Positions 12,840 through 25,494 are shown, counted from the first letter of the stretch. The stretch: DNA of 64,000 bases from Mauremys mutica (GCF_020497125.1 NC_059077.1:29959340-30023339), one strand, 5' to 3'. The notes: generated from the letters alone by a model not told the origin. Made by a program: numbers and translations.

Positions 12840-13230
12840 ATTACAGCTGTCTGAGGAAGGACTGAGAGGAAGGAGTGGGTTTTAGAAATATGATCCGAGA
12901 AGAAGTGGCAGGATTTGGTAAATGCCTGGATATGATGGGGAAAGATTTTGGAGACCCTAAGGTTGTAGGCTCAACTGACTATGAGGATAGGAATTGTAAA
13001 CAGTGATGGAGACTGGAAGGAACAGGAAAGACAGGTTTGGTTGTTACAAATTAAGCTTATGGAATCAGCTGTGGAGATCCCAAATGAGATGTCTGAAGGG
13101 CAGCAGAGAGGTAGATTGACAGTTATCAGTGTAGAGATGGTAACTGAGAGCATAGGAATGATGTCACCCAATAGAGAAGTGTAAGGGATGAAAAGGAGAC
13201 TGCGGACAGACACCTCCCACCTCCCTGGAA
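12840..13230 (+). repeat. Possible ancient interspersed repeat, class unknown
   Basis: The purine-rich run with AACAGTGATGGAGACTGG, AGATGTCTGAAGGGCAGC, CAGTGTAGAGATGGTAACTG and GATGTCACCCAATAGAGAAG follows the order of motifs in a dispersed repeat I recall from several vertebrate genomes, but I cannot name it. Open frames on both strands here (12971-13294 minus, 12981-13184 plus) are probably by-products. Confidence 0.3.
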
Positions 13231-13752
13231 ACCTAGAAACATTGAGACAGCAGAGGCAATATTTGGAAAATATGGCTATATCCTTATTTGGCACAGTTCA
13301 GCAGCAGGACTAGCAGAAACTTGTTCTACAAATAGTTCTGCTGTTGTGTTTGTTTAAGGATCTATTTATAAGAAAGAAATCATAGGTAAAGATGGACCAA
13401 ACCATTAATGTGAAATTTGGGAACTTTCTGAACTCAGAGGTGTTATGAAGCTAGTGAAAAGGTCAGATATTTTATCTGACTGGCCGCCTCTCAAAATAGT
13501 GACCACCATGCTTTTTGAATGTCCTCATTTCAACAAGAAATCCACTCAAATGCAATAATTATAGAACTGACTTGATAACAACAGACATTTATGCCAGAAG
13601 CACCACCCAATTGGGAGCTTGAAAATAACATGCCTTTCCCTATTGATTTTTGCCTTTAACATTAAGGGATGACTGATTTCTCCCCCTGCTCCCTCCCCCT
13701 TGTGTGTGTGGAATTTAGTCAGAATGGCTTCTCTGTTTTGTAATTAGGGGCC

Positions 13753-14425
13753 TGTAACGGGTTGACTCACCCCTGCGGTGCCTCCTGCTGGTTGCTCTGT
13801 GAATTTAGCTCAGTCCAGACCTGGAGCACCCTCTGCAGGCTGGTGATCCACCTGTTCGTAGGCCCCCGTGTCCCTCCCTGGACCCGGTGCCCTTCTACAT
13901 GGGTGCTGCCCCCTAGCAGTAACCTCCGGTCTCTCTGGGTCTCCCCTCCTTAGGGAACCCTCACCCTCTATCCCTACCTTGCCTCAGTATTTGGCTACTG
14001 CCAGTCATTGTCTAGCCCCACACTCTGGGGCAGACTGCAGTCTCAGCCAACTCATCCCTGGCAAGGAGGGTTTGGACCTGCTGCTTTGTCCTACCCCTGG
14101 GCCGCCCTCTGCAACCCACAGTACCTATTGGCCCACTGCTAGGCCGCAGCCTAGGGCTTTCCAGGCCAGAGCTCCCCAGCTCCTTAGCCTGTCCTCGGCC
14201 CTGCTTCACCCTAGGTACCCTGTCTCATCCACTAAGCAGCCAGGCCCATCTCTCTCTATCGCCAGAGAGAGACTGTCTGGGCTTCTGGCTCCCTGCCTTC
14301 TATAAGGCCCTGTTCCTCAGTTTGGGGCGTGGCCCCCAGCTGCAGCCACTTTCCTAATCAGCTCAGCCCTGTCAGGCCACTTTTAAACCCCTTAAAAACA
14401 CCGGAGCAGGGTCCATCCTGCTACA
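13753..14425 (+). mobile_element. Solo LTR (673 bp) with 5-bp target duplication
   Basis: It starts TGTAACGGGTTG and ends CATCCTGCTACA, and is flanked on both sides by GGGCC (13748-13752 and 14426-14430). TG...CA ends with a 5-bp duplication are the mark of LTR-retrotransposon or retroviral integration. No internal gag/pol sequence lies beside it, so it is probably a solo LTR left by recombination between the two LTRs of a full element. The interior is GC-rich and gives spurious open frames, the longest being 145 codons at 13868-14305. Orientation is taken from the TG start only. Confidence 0.75.
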
Positions 14426-14724
14426 GGGCCACACTTCCCGCACCTTCCTTATATTTTGATGGCTGGAATTAGAAACTTACTGGCTATGAGGGGGTCTGGT
14501 ACAACTGCTGTTGTACTAGAGCCACAGAGAGCGCTGTCCCCCTTCTCAGTAAAGAGAAATCTGAGCTGAAAAGTTTGGTTCTGAATCTGAACTTCCACAG
14601 TGTTCCCCACCGTAGCGAAAGAAACTGTTCAGTGTGTAAAGTTAAGCATGCGGATAAGCCCTTGCAGGATTGGGACCTAAATTCTTACATGGCATGAGTG
14701 ATGGTCACAAACAATCAGAAAGGG

Positions 14725-15646
14725 TGTAAGAATAAGGCCTTTTCCTGTAGCCATATTGTAAGGCCTAAGGCCTTTGTCTGCAGCCGTATTACAGAGCAGC
14801 AGCCATGAGCTAAGAAGCAGGAAGTCACATCCTCACATTCCATCTAAATTACATTAAAACAATGTAATATCGGGCTGTTAAGAAGGAGATCCTGTCCTAA
14901 TAGCACCCACTATCTCCAGATAAAGAAACAGATCTGAAGATGGTTTAAGAAAACTTAGTTTGATAGGATTCTGTCTGGCAAGAAATTACTCATTTCTTTA
15001 TTGTTTTATCTATATGGTCCCTACTTCTCCATTGTTTGTCTGCATGATCTCTGTCTGGTTCATTGATTAATTATGTAACAGACAAATAATTTTTCTAGGT
15101 GTAAATTAATTAAGCTGGTGGGGTATAATTGGTTAGAGAATTTTGTTACAGTATGTTACGATTGGCTAGTAAAATTTTAGTAAAATGATTGGTTAAGGTA
15201 TAGCTAAACAGAACTCCTGTTTCACTATATAAATTGGAGTACAAAAGGAAGTTCTTGGGAACCAACTCCAGGACACAGCCCCAAGGACAGAACTGCCAGA
15301 CCTCAACATTCTGCCAATGACACCGTGCAAAAACTAGAGTCCCCCAGATGACCCGATCCTTATTGCCCATCAAGAAAAGTTCATCTATCTCATTGGGAGT
15401 GGTGAACATTGCATGTGTAGTATATGCATTCTGTTTTGGTGATTGTTAATAAATAGAGGTTAAGTAGGATATTACTGTGTCAGGCTCTTTCACTGGTAAA
15501 AGACCCCACAAACCTGCAGTGTGCACCCATGGAAGAGTAAGGATGAGGGTGCCTAAATTAACAGGGTTATGCCCAAGCCCTAGGAACAGGGTAAGGGTGG
15601 GTGCCCCTAGAGTGTATGAGTAACAGGGAATGTTGTGCAGGTAACA
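14725..15646 (+). mobile_element. Solo LTR of an endogenous-retrovirus-like element
   Basis: It starts TGTAAGAATAAGG after AGGG. Promoter-like parts are in the expected order: a TATA box (CACTATATAAATTGG near 15224), then an AATAAA polyadenylation signal near 15449. The right end is ambiguous. Ending at GTAACA (15646) gives AGGG on both sides, a 4-bp duplication as in gammaretrovirus-like elements; an earlier end at 15563 (AATTAACA) is possible. No viral genes accompany it. The open frame 15146-15409 on the minus strand is a shadow. Confidence 0.6.
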
Positions 15647-16398
15647 AGGGGGTAGCAGGAAGTGAGGACAACGTTTATAAGTATATGGTTATTTGGTTAC
15701 TTGCTGTAAATTGGTAATGTACAGATGTAGAATACCAGTTTGTTTCAGATTTAGGGTTGGTCACAACTGGACCTAAACTGCTTGCGGGAGCGCCTTTGTT
15801 GCAAATCCCTGTGTGAATTTTTCACATTTTGAAAAATACCAATGAGCCTTTGTTAGCATGGAGCTTTATGTGATTCATGAAGTTCCATAAATAATTCAAT
15901 TCACCAGTATTTCAGTCATTGTTTGTCACTGCAGTATGTAAAATATATAACTAAAGAGACTCTGGATGTTTTTTTGTTTGTTTCCAAAGTATGTCCAGAG
16001 AACTTTCTGTGCATACATGTGTGGCAATGTAGAATTTGAAAAATATTGTTTTCTAATGAATTTTTCAATATGGGATTCTTTCCAACGAACTGGTTAGACA
16101 GTGCCTGTAGGAACCCATTTGCTGGCAGAGATTAAACATAAAAAATGATCAGTGGTTGGCATGATGTTGTTAATGAGTGTATGTCAATGTAACTGGACTT
16201 ATTATTAATTTCTGATAGTATCCAAGTGATTCATGGATTCCTTTTTAAATTAACAAAAGCAGCTAGAGAAATATTCTAAAAAGAAATGGTTAAATGATTC
16301 CTTTTAATTAGTTCAATCCTTAATCTCAATAATTCCAAACAAGGAGAAAAAATGAGGCTTTAGGAAACCATCTAGTGATATTTTTACAGGAACTGTGG
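15647..16398. other. No gene seen
   Basis: AT-rich sequence between two LTRs, with nothing recognised. Confidence 0.45.
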
Positions 16399-17216
16399 TG
16401 TCATAACTATAAAGGGAACAGAACAGCCCTCCTGTATACAATACTATAAAATCCCTCCTGGCCAGAGACACCAAAATCCTTTTACCTGTAAAGGGTTAAG
16501 AAGCTCAGGTAACCTGGCTGACACCTGACCCAAAAGGACCAATAAGGGAACAAGATACTTTCAAATCTTGCGGGGGAAGGCTTTTGTCTGTGTGCTCTTT
16601 GTTTTGGGGGTTGTTCGCTCTTGGGACTAAGAGGGACATGGACATCAATCCAGGCTCTCCAAATCTTTCTGAACCAGTCTCATATTTCAAACTTGTAAGT
16701 AACAGCCAGGCAAGGCGTGTTAGTTTTATCTTTGTTTTCTCAACTTGTAAATGTTCCTTTTTGTTAAGAGGATTTACCTCTGTTTGCTGTAACTTTGAAC
16801 TTAAGGCTAAGGGGGGTTACTCTATGAATCTGATTACCCTGTAAAGTTATTTTCCATCCTGATTTTACAGAGATGATTTTTACCTTTCTTTCTTTAATTA
16901 AAAGCCTTCTTTTTAAGATCCTGATTGATTTTTCCTTGTTTTAAGATCCAAGGGGATTGGATCTGGACTCACCAGGAAGTTGTGGGGGAAAGGATGGGGG
17001 ATGGTTAAATTCTCCTTGTGTTAAGATCCAAGGGTTTGGATCGGTGTTCACCAGGAACTTGGTGAAGAAGTCTCTCAAGACTATCCAGGGAAGGGAGTTA
17101 GTATTTGGGAGTGGTGGCAGTAAAACCAAATGTAAGCTGGTAATTCAATTTATGGGTTCACATGCAGGTCCTCATATCTGTACTCTAAAGTCCAGAGTGG
17201 GAAAGGAACCTTGATA
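16399..17216 (+). mobile_element. Solo LTR (818 bp) with 5-bp target duplication
   Basis: It begins TGTCATAACTATAAAGGG and ends GGAACCTTGATA (probably TTGACA originally), flanked by TGTGG at 16394-16398 and 17217-17221. A TATAAAA lies at about 16445 and an ATTAAA-type polyadenylation signal at about 16896. Two direct copies of a block with AAGATCCAAGG and TTCACCAGGAA (or CTCACCAGGAA) lie near 16944 and 17026. I recognise the sequence as a repeat common in turtle DNA. There is no internal coding region, so it looks like a solo LTR. Frames at 16584-16844 and 16957-17214 are incidental. Confidence 0.75.
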
Positions 17217-17228
17217 TGTGGTATAACT

Positions 17229-17998
17229 CAGTAGTTTTCAAACTACGGGTCACAACTCAGTATGGATTGCAGAATTTAAGGGAGTGGGTCATGGCAGCTC
17301 TAGTCAGCACCACCGACTGGGCCATTAAAAGTCCCATCAGCGGTGCTTCCTGGCAAGGCAGACTAGTTCCTACTTGTTCTGACACCGCGCTGTGCTCCAG
17401 AAGTGGCCAGCAGTACGTCCAGCTCCTAGGTGGGCAGGCCACGGGGCTTTATGCACTACCCCCCCAAGCACCGGCTCTGCACTCCCATTGGCTGGTTCCC
17501 AGCCAATGGGAGCTGGAGGATGGTGCCTGCGGGCAAGAGCCACGTGGAGCCGCTTGGACAACTCCACCTAGGAGCCAGACCTGCTGCTGACTGCTTCCAG
17601 GGCGCAGAGCAGCCCGCAGTGTCAGGACAGGCAGGAAGCCTGCCTTAGCACCCCCGCTGACCAGGAGCCACCCAAGGTAAGCCCAGGCCCCAATCCCCTG
17701 CCCCAGCCCTGAGGCCCCCCCAAACCCAGAGCCCCTTCCTGCACCCCAAGCCCCTCATCCCCAGCCCCACACCAGAGCCTGCACCCCCAGTCCAGAGCCC
17801 TGACCCCCTCCCACACCCCAAAGCCCACTCCAACACCCTGAACCCCTCATTCCTGGCCCCACCCCTCAGCCCTCACCCCTGCACCCCAACCCTGTGCCCC
17901 AGCCCTGAGCCCCTCCCACACCTCAAACCCTCCGTTGGGTCGTGGGCATCAACAATTTTTTTAACTGGGTCACTAGAAAAAATGTTTGAAAACCACTG
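17229..17998. mobile_element. Non-autonomous hAT (Charlie-like) DNA transposon, 770 bp
   Basis: The terminal inverted repeats are CAGTAGTTTTCAAAC on the left and GTTTGAAAACCACTG on the right, 14 of 15 positions complementary. The flanks GTATAACT (17221-17228) and GCATAATT (17999-18006) agree at 6 of 8 positions, an aged 8-bp duplication as hAT elements make. Inside are a 14-bp-arm hairpin (17482-17512) and a C-rich tandem region (about 17640-17930). No transposase frame exists, so the element would have needed an enzyme supplied elsewhere. GC-rich frames at 17216-17648 and 17622-17836 are artefacts of composition. Confidence 0.75.
17640..17930. repeat. C-rich degenerate minisatellite inside the hAT element
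   Basis: Recurring CCCCAGCCC, CAGAGCC, CTGCACCCC and CCCACACC motifs spaced roughly 20-30 bp apart make an irregular tandem array with strong C/G strand asymmetry. Confidence 0.6.
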
Positions 17999-20248
17999 GC
18001 ATAATTGACTCTCTCTGGCACTCTGTGTGTTTGTGCATGAGTGTTTTTTGCATTCAGAGTCAGCATGACTTGTATAGCAAAGTTATCAGTCATTGGGAAC
18101 TGGACCACAGCCAGATCAGCTTTCAATTTTAAACAAACTCAGGCAGTAATTAATAAGGCTCTAGTGTGTGCTTGAGGCCCCAGAAAAGCCCTCTCATAGA
18201 CCCCGTACAGCGTACTGCATGGTTTTCTGTTATGTATGACGAGCTTCTCTACTGTCAATTACATGAGACGCAGCTGAACTACTCAATGCGATTAATAATA
18301 TTGTACTGAGCTTCCCAATAGATAGTGCTGTTGGGACACTGTGACCTAATGTACAAATGAAACTGTCGGGTAGCAAACTGGCAGCCTGAGGATCTCTGAA
18401 AGCTTCAAACCATACTTTTTGCTCTCCATCCTGTGCTGCTCCAACTTAGACACGGCCTAGTATCTGGGCCTCTATCATACACAGAGATACAATTTCAAAA
18501 AATGTAGTGCAACAGTAGTGCAAGTTCAAAAAATGTTTCACACAGGGAAGTGTGAAGAGGTGAGGATTTTCTAAGGAGATGGCTCTGAAGTGAAATCTTG
18601 GATCCAAAGACCTGTAGACTTTGTGGCAAGTGTAAATCAGGATCTAAATTTATTAACTAGCATCTATCTCTAAACAAAGGGTAAAAAAGCACCTCCCATC
18701 AGAAGATCCTAAATTTGGGGGAAATTCTGTTTCGGATATTAACTTTGCAGCTCAGACCTCTCACAAAATCACCTTATTTCCAAGATCAACCACCACCACC
18801 CTGGTCAGTTTGGGTGGAACTGAAGCATTGGTAAAATACAATGAAAACAATATGACAGTTTGAGCAAGTCTATTATTTACCCATATGCATGTATCCTATC
18901 CCCTAAATCAAAATACCCTCCCCTTAAGGAAAATACTCTTCAAGACCAAGTAATATTATTCTTTAAATGTATGCTGCACTCCACAGCTGACACTAAGTCA
19001 TTCATTATCTGAACAAATTTGTACAACACATTCCTTCCTTGAAAAGTATGAATGATAAGAAATGTCCATTCGTGGGTCTGTGGTCACAGTATGTGATGGG
19101 TGGCAGCTGCACATATTAAGTGGCCTGGTGTTCAGAAGTCCTGAGCATCCTCTTAAGTCAAGTACAGCTGCAAGTTCCATCAGTACCATTAGGTGCCTGT
19201 CTATGGATTTAGGAGCCTAACTTTTGGCACCCAGATTTGAGAAGTTAAGCCGCTAAAGTTACTTAACTGTGTCCCCAGTAGGAGGCATACACATGCATCT
19301 GCTGAGCTGATATAGGAGTCCCTAATATATCTCACCATCCTCTTAAAACCAGTTCCTTTTTAATCACTGCTGCTGCAATGTTGCAGCAATTCTTCTCAGC
19401 TCCAGTCTCTTTGCTGTGTTTCCTGATATTTCTTGTTTGTAGGTTTCTGCCTTCTGATTTATCAAGATTTCCTATCATAGTTTTTTTCCAACATAAGGAG
19501 GGCTAGATTCAATTACTCTTGTTTATTCTGCTTGCCTCCCTGGTGTTCAAAGAGGCTTTTTGCTGCAGAAAACATCAAAGCCTCTAAAGCTGCAGGAATT
19601 CAACTGCCCCTTTTTAAATTCACTCTGCACAAGCAGAGAATTCAGGTGTCCACATTAAAAACTTCTTTATTGTTTAAAGTGATTATATTTGATGTTAATT
19701 TAATGTACGTTTGGTTCTAACAGTGGTCTGTCACTTCATAAACACTTTGCCTTGATATTCTGTTTACTATTGTAGATCAGTATAGGAGCATTAAATTTTA
19801 TTTCATTAGCACAACTTCATATACTCCATTGGAGGTATCTCCTTGGTGTTACAAAAGTGTTGTCTCAACTGGGGAATAGTAGTGTAACAGGATGGTAGTG
19901 TTTTTTTCATTGACCTACCCTACTAGCAGGTGGTGGAAGCCTACAGGAAGATACTGACTGATTCCTCATTGTGGCAGGTGTGGCTTGTTCATTCCATTTC
20001 CTGTCTAAGATAAGTGGCAGTAGCTCTTTGACTGGAGTGATCTAAGTTTTGGGACATAGCTCTTAGGCTGAAGGTTATGCTTTTGTTATTTGAGTTATCA
20101 ATATTCATATCCCAGAAAGTTTGCACAAAACATAGTAAGTCAGCAGAGATAAATTGGCATAGCTTCACTGGATCAATAGAACTACACTGTTTTACACTAG
20201 CTGAGGATCCGTTTTGTTGAGTGTAGATCATGTCCAGAGCAGGGTGGG
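17999..20248. other. No gene seen
   Basis: About 2.2 kb without a recognisable exon. A short GGAGCCTAACTTTTGGCACC-type repeat fragment lies near 19190-19265. Short frames (17923-18126, 18998-19189, 19532-19720, 19989-20231) are unremarkable. Confidence 0.4.
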
Positions 20249-21195
20249 AATCATAGAATCATAGAATCTCAGGGTTGGAAGGGACCTCAGGAGGTCATCT
20301 AGTCCAACCCCCTGCTCAAAGCAGGACCAAACCCAACTAAATCATCCCAGCCAGGGCTTTGTCAAGCCTGACCTTAAAAACCTCTAAGGAAGGAGATTCC
20401 ACCACCTCCCTAGGTAACCCATTCCAGTTCTTCACCACCCTACTAGTGAAAATTTTTTTCCTAATGTCCAACCTAAACCTCTCCCTCTGCAACTTGAGAC
20501 CATTACTCCTTGTTCTGTCATCTTCTACCACTGAGAACAGTCTAGATCCATCCTCTTTGGAACCCCCTTTCAGGTAGTTGAAAGCAGCTATCAAACCCCC
20601 CCTCATTCTTCTCTTCTGCAGACTAAACAATCCCAGTTCCCTCAGCCTCTCCTCATAAGTCATGTGCTCCAGCCCTCTAATCATTTTTGTTGCCCTCCGC
20701 TGGACTCTCTCCAATTTATCCACATCCTTCTTTTAGTATGGGGCCCAAAACTGGACACAGTACTCCAAATGAGGCCTCACCAGTGCTGAATAGAGGGGAA
20801 TGATCACATCCCTTGATCTGCTGGAAATGCCCCTACTTATACAACCCAAAATGCCATTAGCCTTCTTGGCAACAAGGGCACACTGTTAACTCATATTCAG
20901 CTTTTCGTCCACCGTAACCCCTAGGTCCTTTTCTGCAGAACTGCTGCCCAGCCATTCGGTCCCTAGTCTGTAGCAGTGCATGGGATTCTTCCGTCCTAAG
21001 TGCAGGACTCTGCACTTGTCCTTGTTGAACCTCATCATATTTCTTTTGGCTCAATCCTCTAATTTGTCTAGGTCCCTCTGTATCCTATCCCTACCCTCCA
21101 GCATATCAACCACTCCTCCCAGTTTAGTGTCATCTGCAAACTTGCTAAGGGTGCAGTCCACACCATCCTCCAGATCGTTAATGAAGGTATTGAAC
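20249..21195 (-). mobile_element. CR1 LINE, C-terminal part of ORF2 and 3' end
   Basis: On the minus strand this encodes the end of the CR1 reverse transcriptase. After a stretch with the KFADDTK-type catalytic box in a broken frame come [33 protein letters not shown] and a 128-codon open frame (20337-20723) with [20 protein letters not shown] and [17 protein letters not shown]. The 3' UTR follows with GAGCAGGGGGTTGGACTAGA and two direct ATTCTATG octamers at the very end (20249-20270). It is truncated at the 5' side. A stop splits the block just after the QFWAPY motif, so it is inactive, but it is well preserved compared with the CR1 at 21761. Confidence 0.9.
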
Positions 21196-21760
21196 TCTAC
21201 CTGCTTACAGGTTGTTTCTTTTGTTTTGTAGTTTTCTCACACATTCCTTTCAGAAGATAGCAGTCTCCTAATATAAGGATAATTCTTGATGATATATATT
21301 AATTTACAGAGGATGACAGAAATCAAACAGAACAATTCTAAGAGAGCATTGAGTGAACAGGCAAAAAAAACCCCAAAACTAATAAATCCTGAATGGTACA
21401 CACTAAAGATATATTTCTAAACTGATAAAATGTACCACTCGTTTTAGTGGAAATTTTCCAAGCAACATTTCTATAGTTAGTGTAAAGCATTTCAGATGTC
21501 AAATATCGAAAGTGAAAAAATCCTGTTTATATATTTAGCTTTCACCTAGAGCTTTCTCCAAAATTTGAACCTGTTTATTTGCAATAGCATATGTTCTCTG
21601 AATTTTTGCATGTAACTATAAAAAGCTGAGAAATGGTTAAGCTAATATTAACAGGACTGGTAAAATGAGAAAATGAACATTTGTTCTTAGTTATTTGTCC
21701 TATGTTTGCTATCACAATGAAGAATCTGTATACAGTATGTAAACAGTGAACATTAATTAG
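21196..21760. other. No gene seen
   Basis: AT-rich spacer between two CR1 copies in opposite orientations; nothing recognised. Confidence 0.45.
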
Positions 21761-23740
21761 TTGATGTTTTACGGAGTTATGAAAACAAAAAGATCTAACA
21801 CTGTACCTACATTTAAGAAAGGGGAAAAAGTGATCCAGGCAATTACAGACATTTGTCTAACCTCATTGGTATGCAAGACTTTAGAACAAATTGTGAAGGA
21901 AAGAATAATTACATTTATGGTGGATGGAAAAAGGGATGTAATGCAATGTAGATTTGTCAAAGGTAGATCATGCCAGACTAACTCGATTTATTTCCTTGAG
22001 AAAATAATTGATTTTTTAGATATGGTAAATGTAGTAGATGTATACTTGGACTTCAGCAAAGTAATTTCCCAAATGGGAAAATATTAGTTAAATTAGAGAA
22101 GATGGGGATTAGTACAATAATTGTAAGATGGATAAGGATAAAGGGGAGAAGGCAATGGGTTGTGCTGAAAATTGAACTATTGGACTGGAGGAGGTTACTA
22201 GTGGAGTTCCTCAAGGATTGGTCTTGGGACCAAGCTTATTCAATATTTTTATTAATGACCTTGACCCAAAAAGTAGGAGTGTGCTAATGAAATTTTCTGA
22301 TGATACAAAGTTGAGGGGGCATCATCAATACAGAGGAGGATCAGAATATTACACAGGAAGATCTGGATGACCTTGAAGATTGAAGTAACAAAAATGGAAT
22401 GAAATTTAATAGTGCAAAGTGTAAGGTCATGCTCTTATGGTCTAATAATAAGAATATCTTCTACAAGCCAGGGCATCATCAGCTGGAAGTGACAGAGGAG
22501 GAAAGATCCGAGCGTGTTGGTTGATCACAGGCTGACAATGAGCCACCCATGTAATATACCTGTGAAAAAGGCAAATGTCATCCTAGGATGTATTAGGCAA
22601 GGCATTTCCAGTAGGAATAGAGATGTATTAATGCCATTGTACAAGGTGCTGGGAAGACCTCATCTGGAATACTGTGTACAATTCTAGTCACCCATGTTAA
22701 AGAAAGATGAATTTAAACTGGAACAGATGCAAAGAAGAGTTACCAAGATGACCAGGGAAATGAAGGGCCTATGTTATGAGAAGAGACAGGAAGAACTTGG
22801 CTTTCTCAGTAAAAAGAAGGCGGAGAGGGAACATGATTACTCTCTATAAATATATTGGGGGGTAAACACCAGTGAGGGTGAAGAACTATTTAAACTCAAG
22901 GACAATGTTGGCACAAGAACAAATGGGTATAGATTAGCCATGAGCAAATTCATACTGGAAACAAAAAGAAGGTTTCTAGCTATCACACGGGCTAGGTTCT
23001 AGAAATGCCTTCCAATAGGAGTTGTGGTACCAACAACTTAATTATTTTTAAGAGGGAGCTGAACAACTTTATGAGTGAAATTGTATGATGGGGTTGCTTG
23101 TGATGTCATGGGGCAGGGATCAGTAGCCCTGTGGGACACTTCAGGTTTATGTTTTAGGTTCCTAAAGCTCATGCTTCGGGGCTTCATCCGGTCACTTGTA
23201 AGCATCAGGAAGGGGTCTCCCCAGTGTATTCTGGGATTTTTTTGTCTTCTTCCTCTGAAGAATTAGAGATGGCCACAGCTAGAGATGTGACCCTGTACAG
23301 GATGGGCCAGTGCTCTGTGGTGGCACTGAGCATTCTCTCTCTCATATGCTTAGCTGGCTGGTTCTTGCTCACATTCTCAGGGTGTAACTGATTGGCATAT
23401 GTGGGTTCTAGAGGGTATTTTTCCCCAAGTCAGATTGGCAGTGACCTTGGGGGTTTTTCACCTTCATCTGCAACATGGAATGTGGGGCACTCGCTGGGAT
23501 TACCTGGATATCTCAATTAATCAATTCTTTGCCATTGCAGAGGCCTAAGGCATTGGTGCACCTCAGTCCCTCCCACTCCCTGCCTGTGGCATATAATAGC
23601 TTAATCTCCTGTGAGATATAATATTGTGGTCTAATTTTGATGGGTTTACTGTGGAGGTGCTGGGTGGTGTTGGTGCCCTATGGTATATAGGAGCTCAGAC
23701 TAAATGATCTGGTGATCTCTTCTGGTCTTTAACTAAATGC
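21761..23740 (+). mobile_element. Older CR1 LINE, much of ORF2 and full 3' UTR
   Basis: The plus strand first encodes a reverse-transcriptase block in a 108-codon frame (VPTFKKGEKV, CRFVKGRSCQTNSIYF, VDVYLDFSKV). At 22198-22315 it encodes [20 protein letters not shown] and the catalytic-type box [17 protein letters not shown] follows near 22655, the LERMQRRVTKM-like block near 22720, and the ORF end (FKRELNNFMS) near 23070. The 3' UTR ends near GGAGCTCAGACTAAATGATC with TCTTCTGGTCTTTAA. Frames are broken in several places. Divergence is clearly greater than in the CR1 copies at 20249 or 46862, so this is an older subfamily. Confidence 0.85.
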
Positions 23741-24764
23741 TATACATACAAAGATTTATATTTATTTATTATTGCTATCAATATATTATTCAGAGGTTTA
23801 GATTATTACCAAATATCAAATGTCTTACTGATAGAAAACAAAACATAAAATATACATTTCTTCATGTCATTGTACTACATTTTTATTTCATAAAGTGCAT
23901 CTTTCAAATATACATACCTTAGAGAGAAGAAATTCATTAATGGGCAGAAACAGAAGGGAAAAAATGCAGTGTGCTTTAATGAGAATACATTACCCAAAAT
24001 CAAATCTCTTCTCCATAAAGAACAGAAACATTGAGGTACTTAGATTTCTTGGGCCATATAGGTATGATTACAATATAGCTAACTAATGCTAATAATCCAT
24101 GGTGAAGCTCTAGGAATCCACCAAATCACATGGTTTCAGACACCTGCTTAACATATTAGATTGTAACTAAAATTTTCACTTCTAGCTTCAAGATGTGAAT
24201 TTCTGACCCAGAGCTGGATCTGAAGAACTTCCTCAAAGTTTGTGTGTACATGTGTATGGGAAATTCAGATTCAAGCCAATCACTACTTGTATCAGCACCC
24301 CATTGTAACCTATGATACAGAACATGTGCTCTGCATGAGATTGAGTAAAAGGGATCTTCTTTATGTGCTTTGTCGGGTAAACTCTTTTATTTATAACATT
24401 GTGCAAACTCTGCCCCATTGTGTAGGCATTACAATATCACATTTAGTCATGTTTTTAGATAATATTATTTATGCAGAACTCTTACCTTATTCAATATGCA
24501 AGATGGACAGAACTCAGTGAACAAGGCACCTGATCAATATTTCTTTTTATCCCTCATTGTTCAGTGTTGAGCCCCATGTCTTATTTACAGTGCAGTCAAT
24601 AAGATTTTTTTCTTTCTTTCTTAACAGGCTTTTCTATAGCATTCATCAGCAATACCATCTGAGTGCCTCATAAAAGTTAACAAATATATCCTCATGACAC
24701 CTCTGAGAGGTTGGAAAGTGTTATTTATCTCCATTTTCAGATTCAGAACCAGGAATAAATAGAT
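23741..24764. other. No gene seen
   Basis: AT-rich sequence with short overlapping frames on both strands and no recognised domain. Confidence 0.45.
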
Positions 24765-25005
24765 TGTTCTTATGTTCAGACAACTCAGCCATACTGGGTC
24801 AGACCAATGGTCCATCTAGCCCAGTATCCTTTCTCTGACAATGACCAGTGCCAGATGCTTCAGTGGGAATGAACAAAACATTTCTGAGTAATCCTTCCCT
24901 TGCTGTCCAGTCCCGGCTACTGGCATTTGGCGGTTTAGGGATACCTGAAGCATGATGTTTGTGTCCCTGACTATCTTGGCTAATAGCCATTGATGGACCT
25001 GTCGT
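24765..25005 (-). mobile_element. CR1 LINE 3' UTR fragment
   Basis: The plus strand carries the reverse complement of the CR1 tail: CATACTGGGTCAGACCAATG, CCATCTAGCCCAGTATCCT, TGACAATGACCAGTGCCAGA and GGCTAATAGCCATTGATGG. This is the same tail type as the CR1 at 46862-50774 and the one at 63697. It is truncated. Confidence 0.8.
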
Positions 25006-25494
25006 TCTGAGATCACCTCACACAGGAAATCTGTAGTAGATGAATAACAGATCTCCTGAGTCTAATCCTGTGTTTTACTTTATAAGACCATTTTACCTCT
25101 TACAGTGGATCCCTGCTTATTTCACTACAGCTTCTGCAGTAAAGGACACAGAGATGTTGCAGGCACCTGCCTTATTATTGATACACCATGCAACTAATGC
25201 AGGGATTCTCTGGATCTCAGACTAATTCACTACACAACTTTGCTTTGTAAATTATCCCTCATGCACACCGAATGAGAATGGGGTTCTGTGCAAAATACAT
25301 ATTAATCATGTAATTAAAGATTGTATTATACAACATTCCCCCAAAACACAGTTATTTCTCAGCCTTTTTGGGTTTCATTTTGGATCCTTAGATTCTTTTA
25401 ATGTATGTTAGATGGAGTTTCCTTTTTTAAGATAAAAAAATGAAGAAACAAAGAAATTCCATCACATGTTACTACTTTCTAGGCAGAAGTAGGA
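25006..25494. other. No gene seen
   Basis: Spacer with no recognised feature, ending at the palindrome at 25495. Confidence 0.4.

Noticed and set aside
13868..14305. 145-codon open frame
   Set aside because: It lies wholly inside a solo LTR with clear ends and a target duplication. It is rich in Pro, Leu and Ser from C-rich DNA and has no domain.
14725..17216. The two neighbouring LTRs as the ends of one provirus
   Set aside because: Their sequences differ, each has its own ends, and the DNA between them has no retroviral coding sequence.
17216..17836. Overlapping open frames of 60-124 codons on both strands
   Set aside because: They are produced by the GC-rich interior and C-rich repeats of a non-autonomous hAT element.
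17640..17930. Possible CRISPR-like or regular repeat array
   Set aside because: The repeat spacing is irregular, units are degenerate and the context is a vertebrate DNA transposon.
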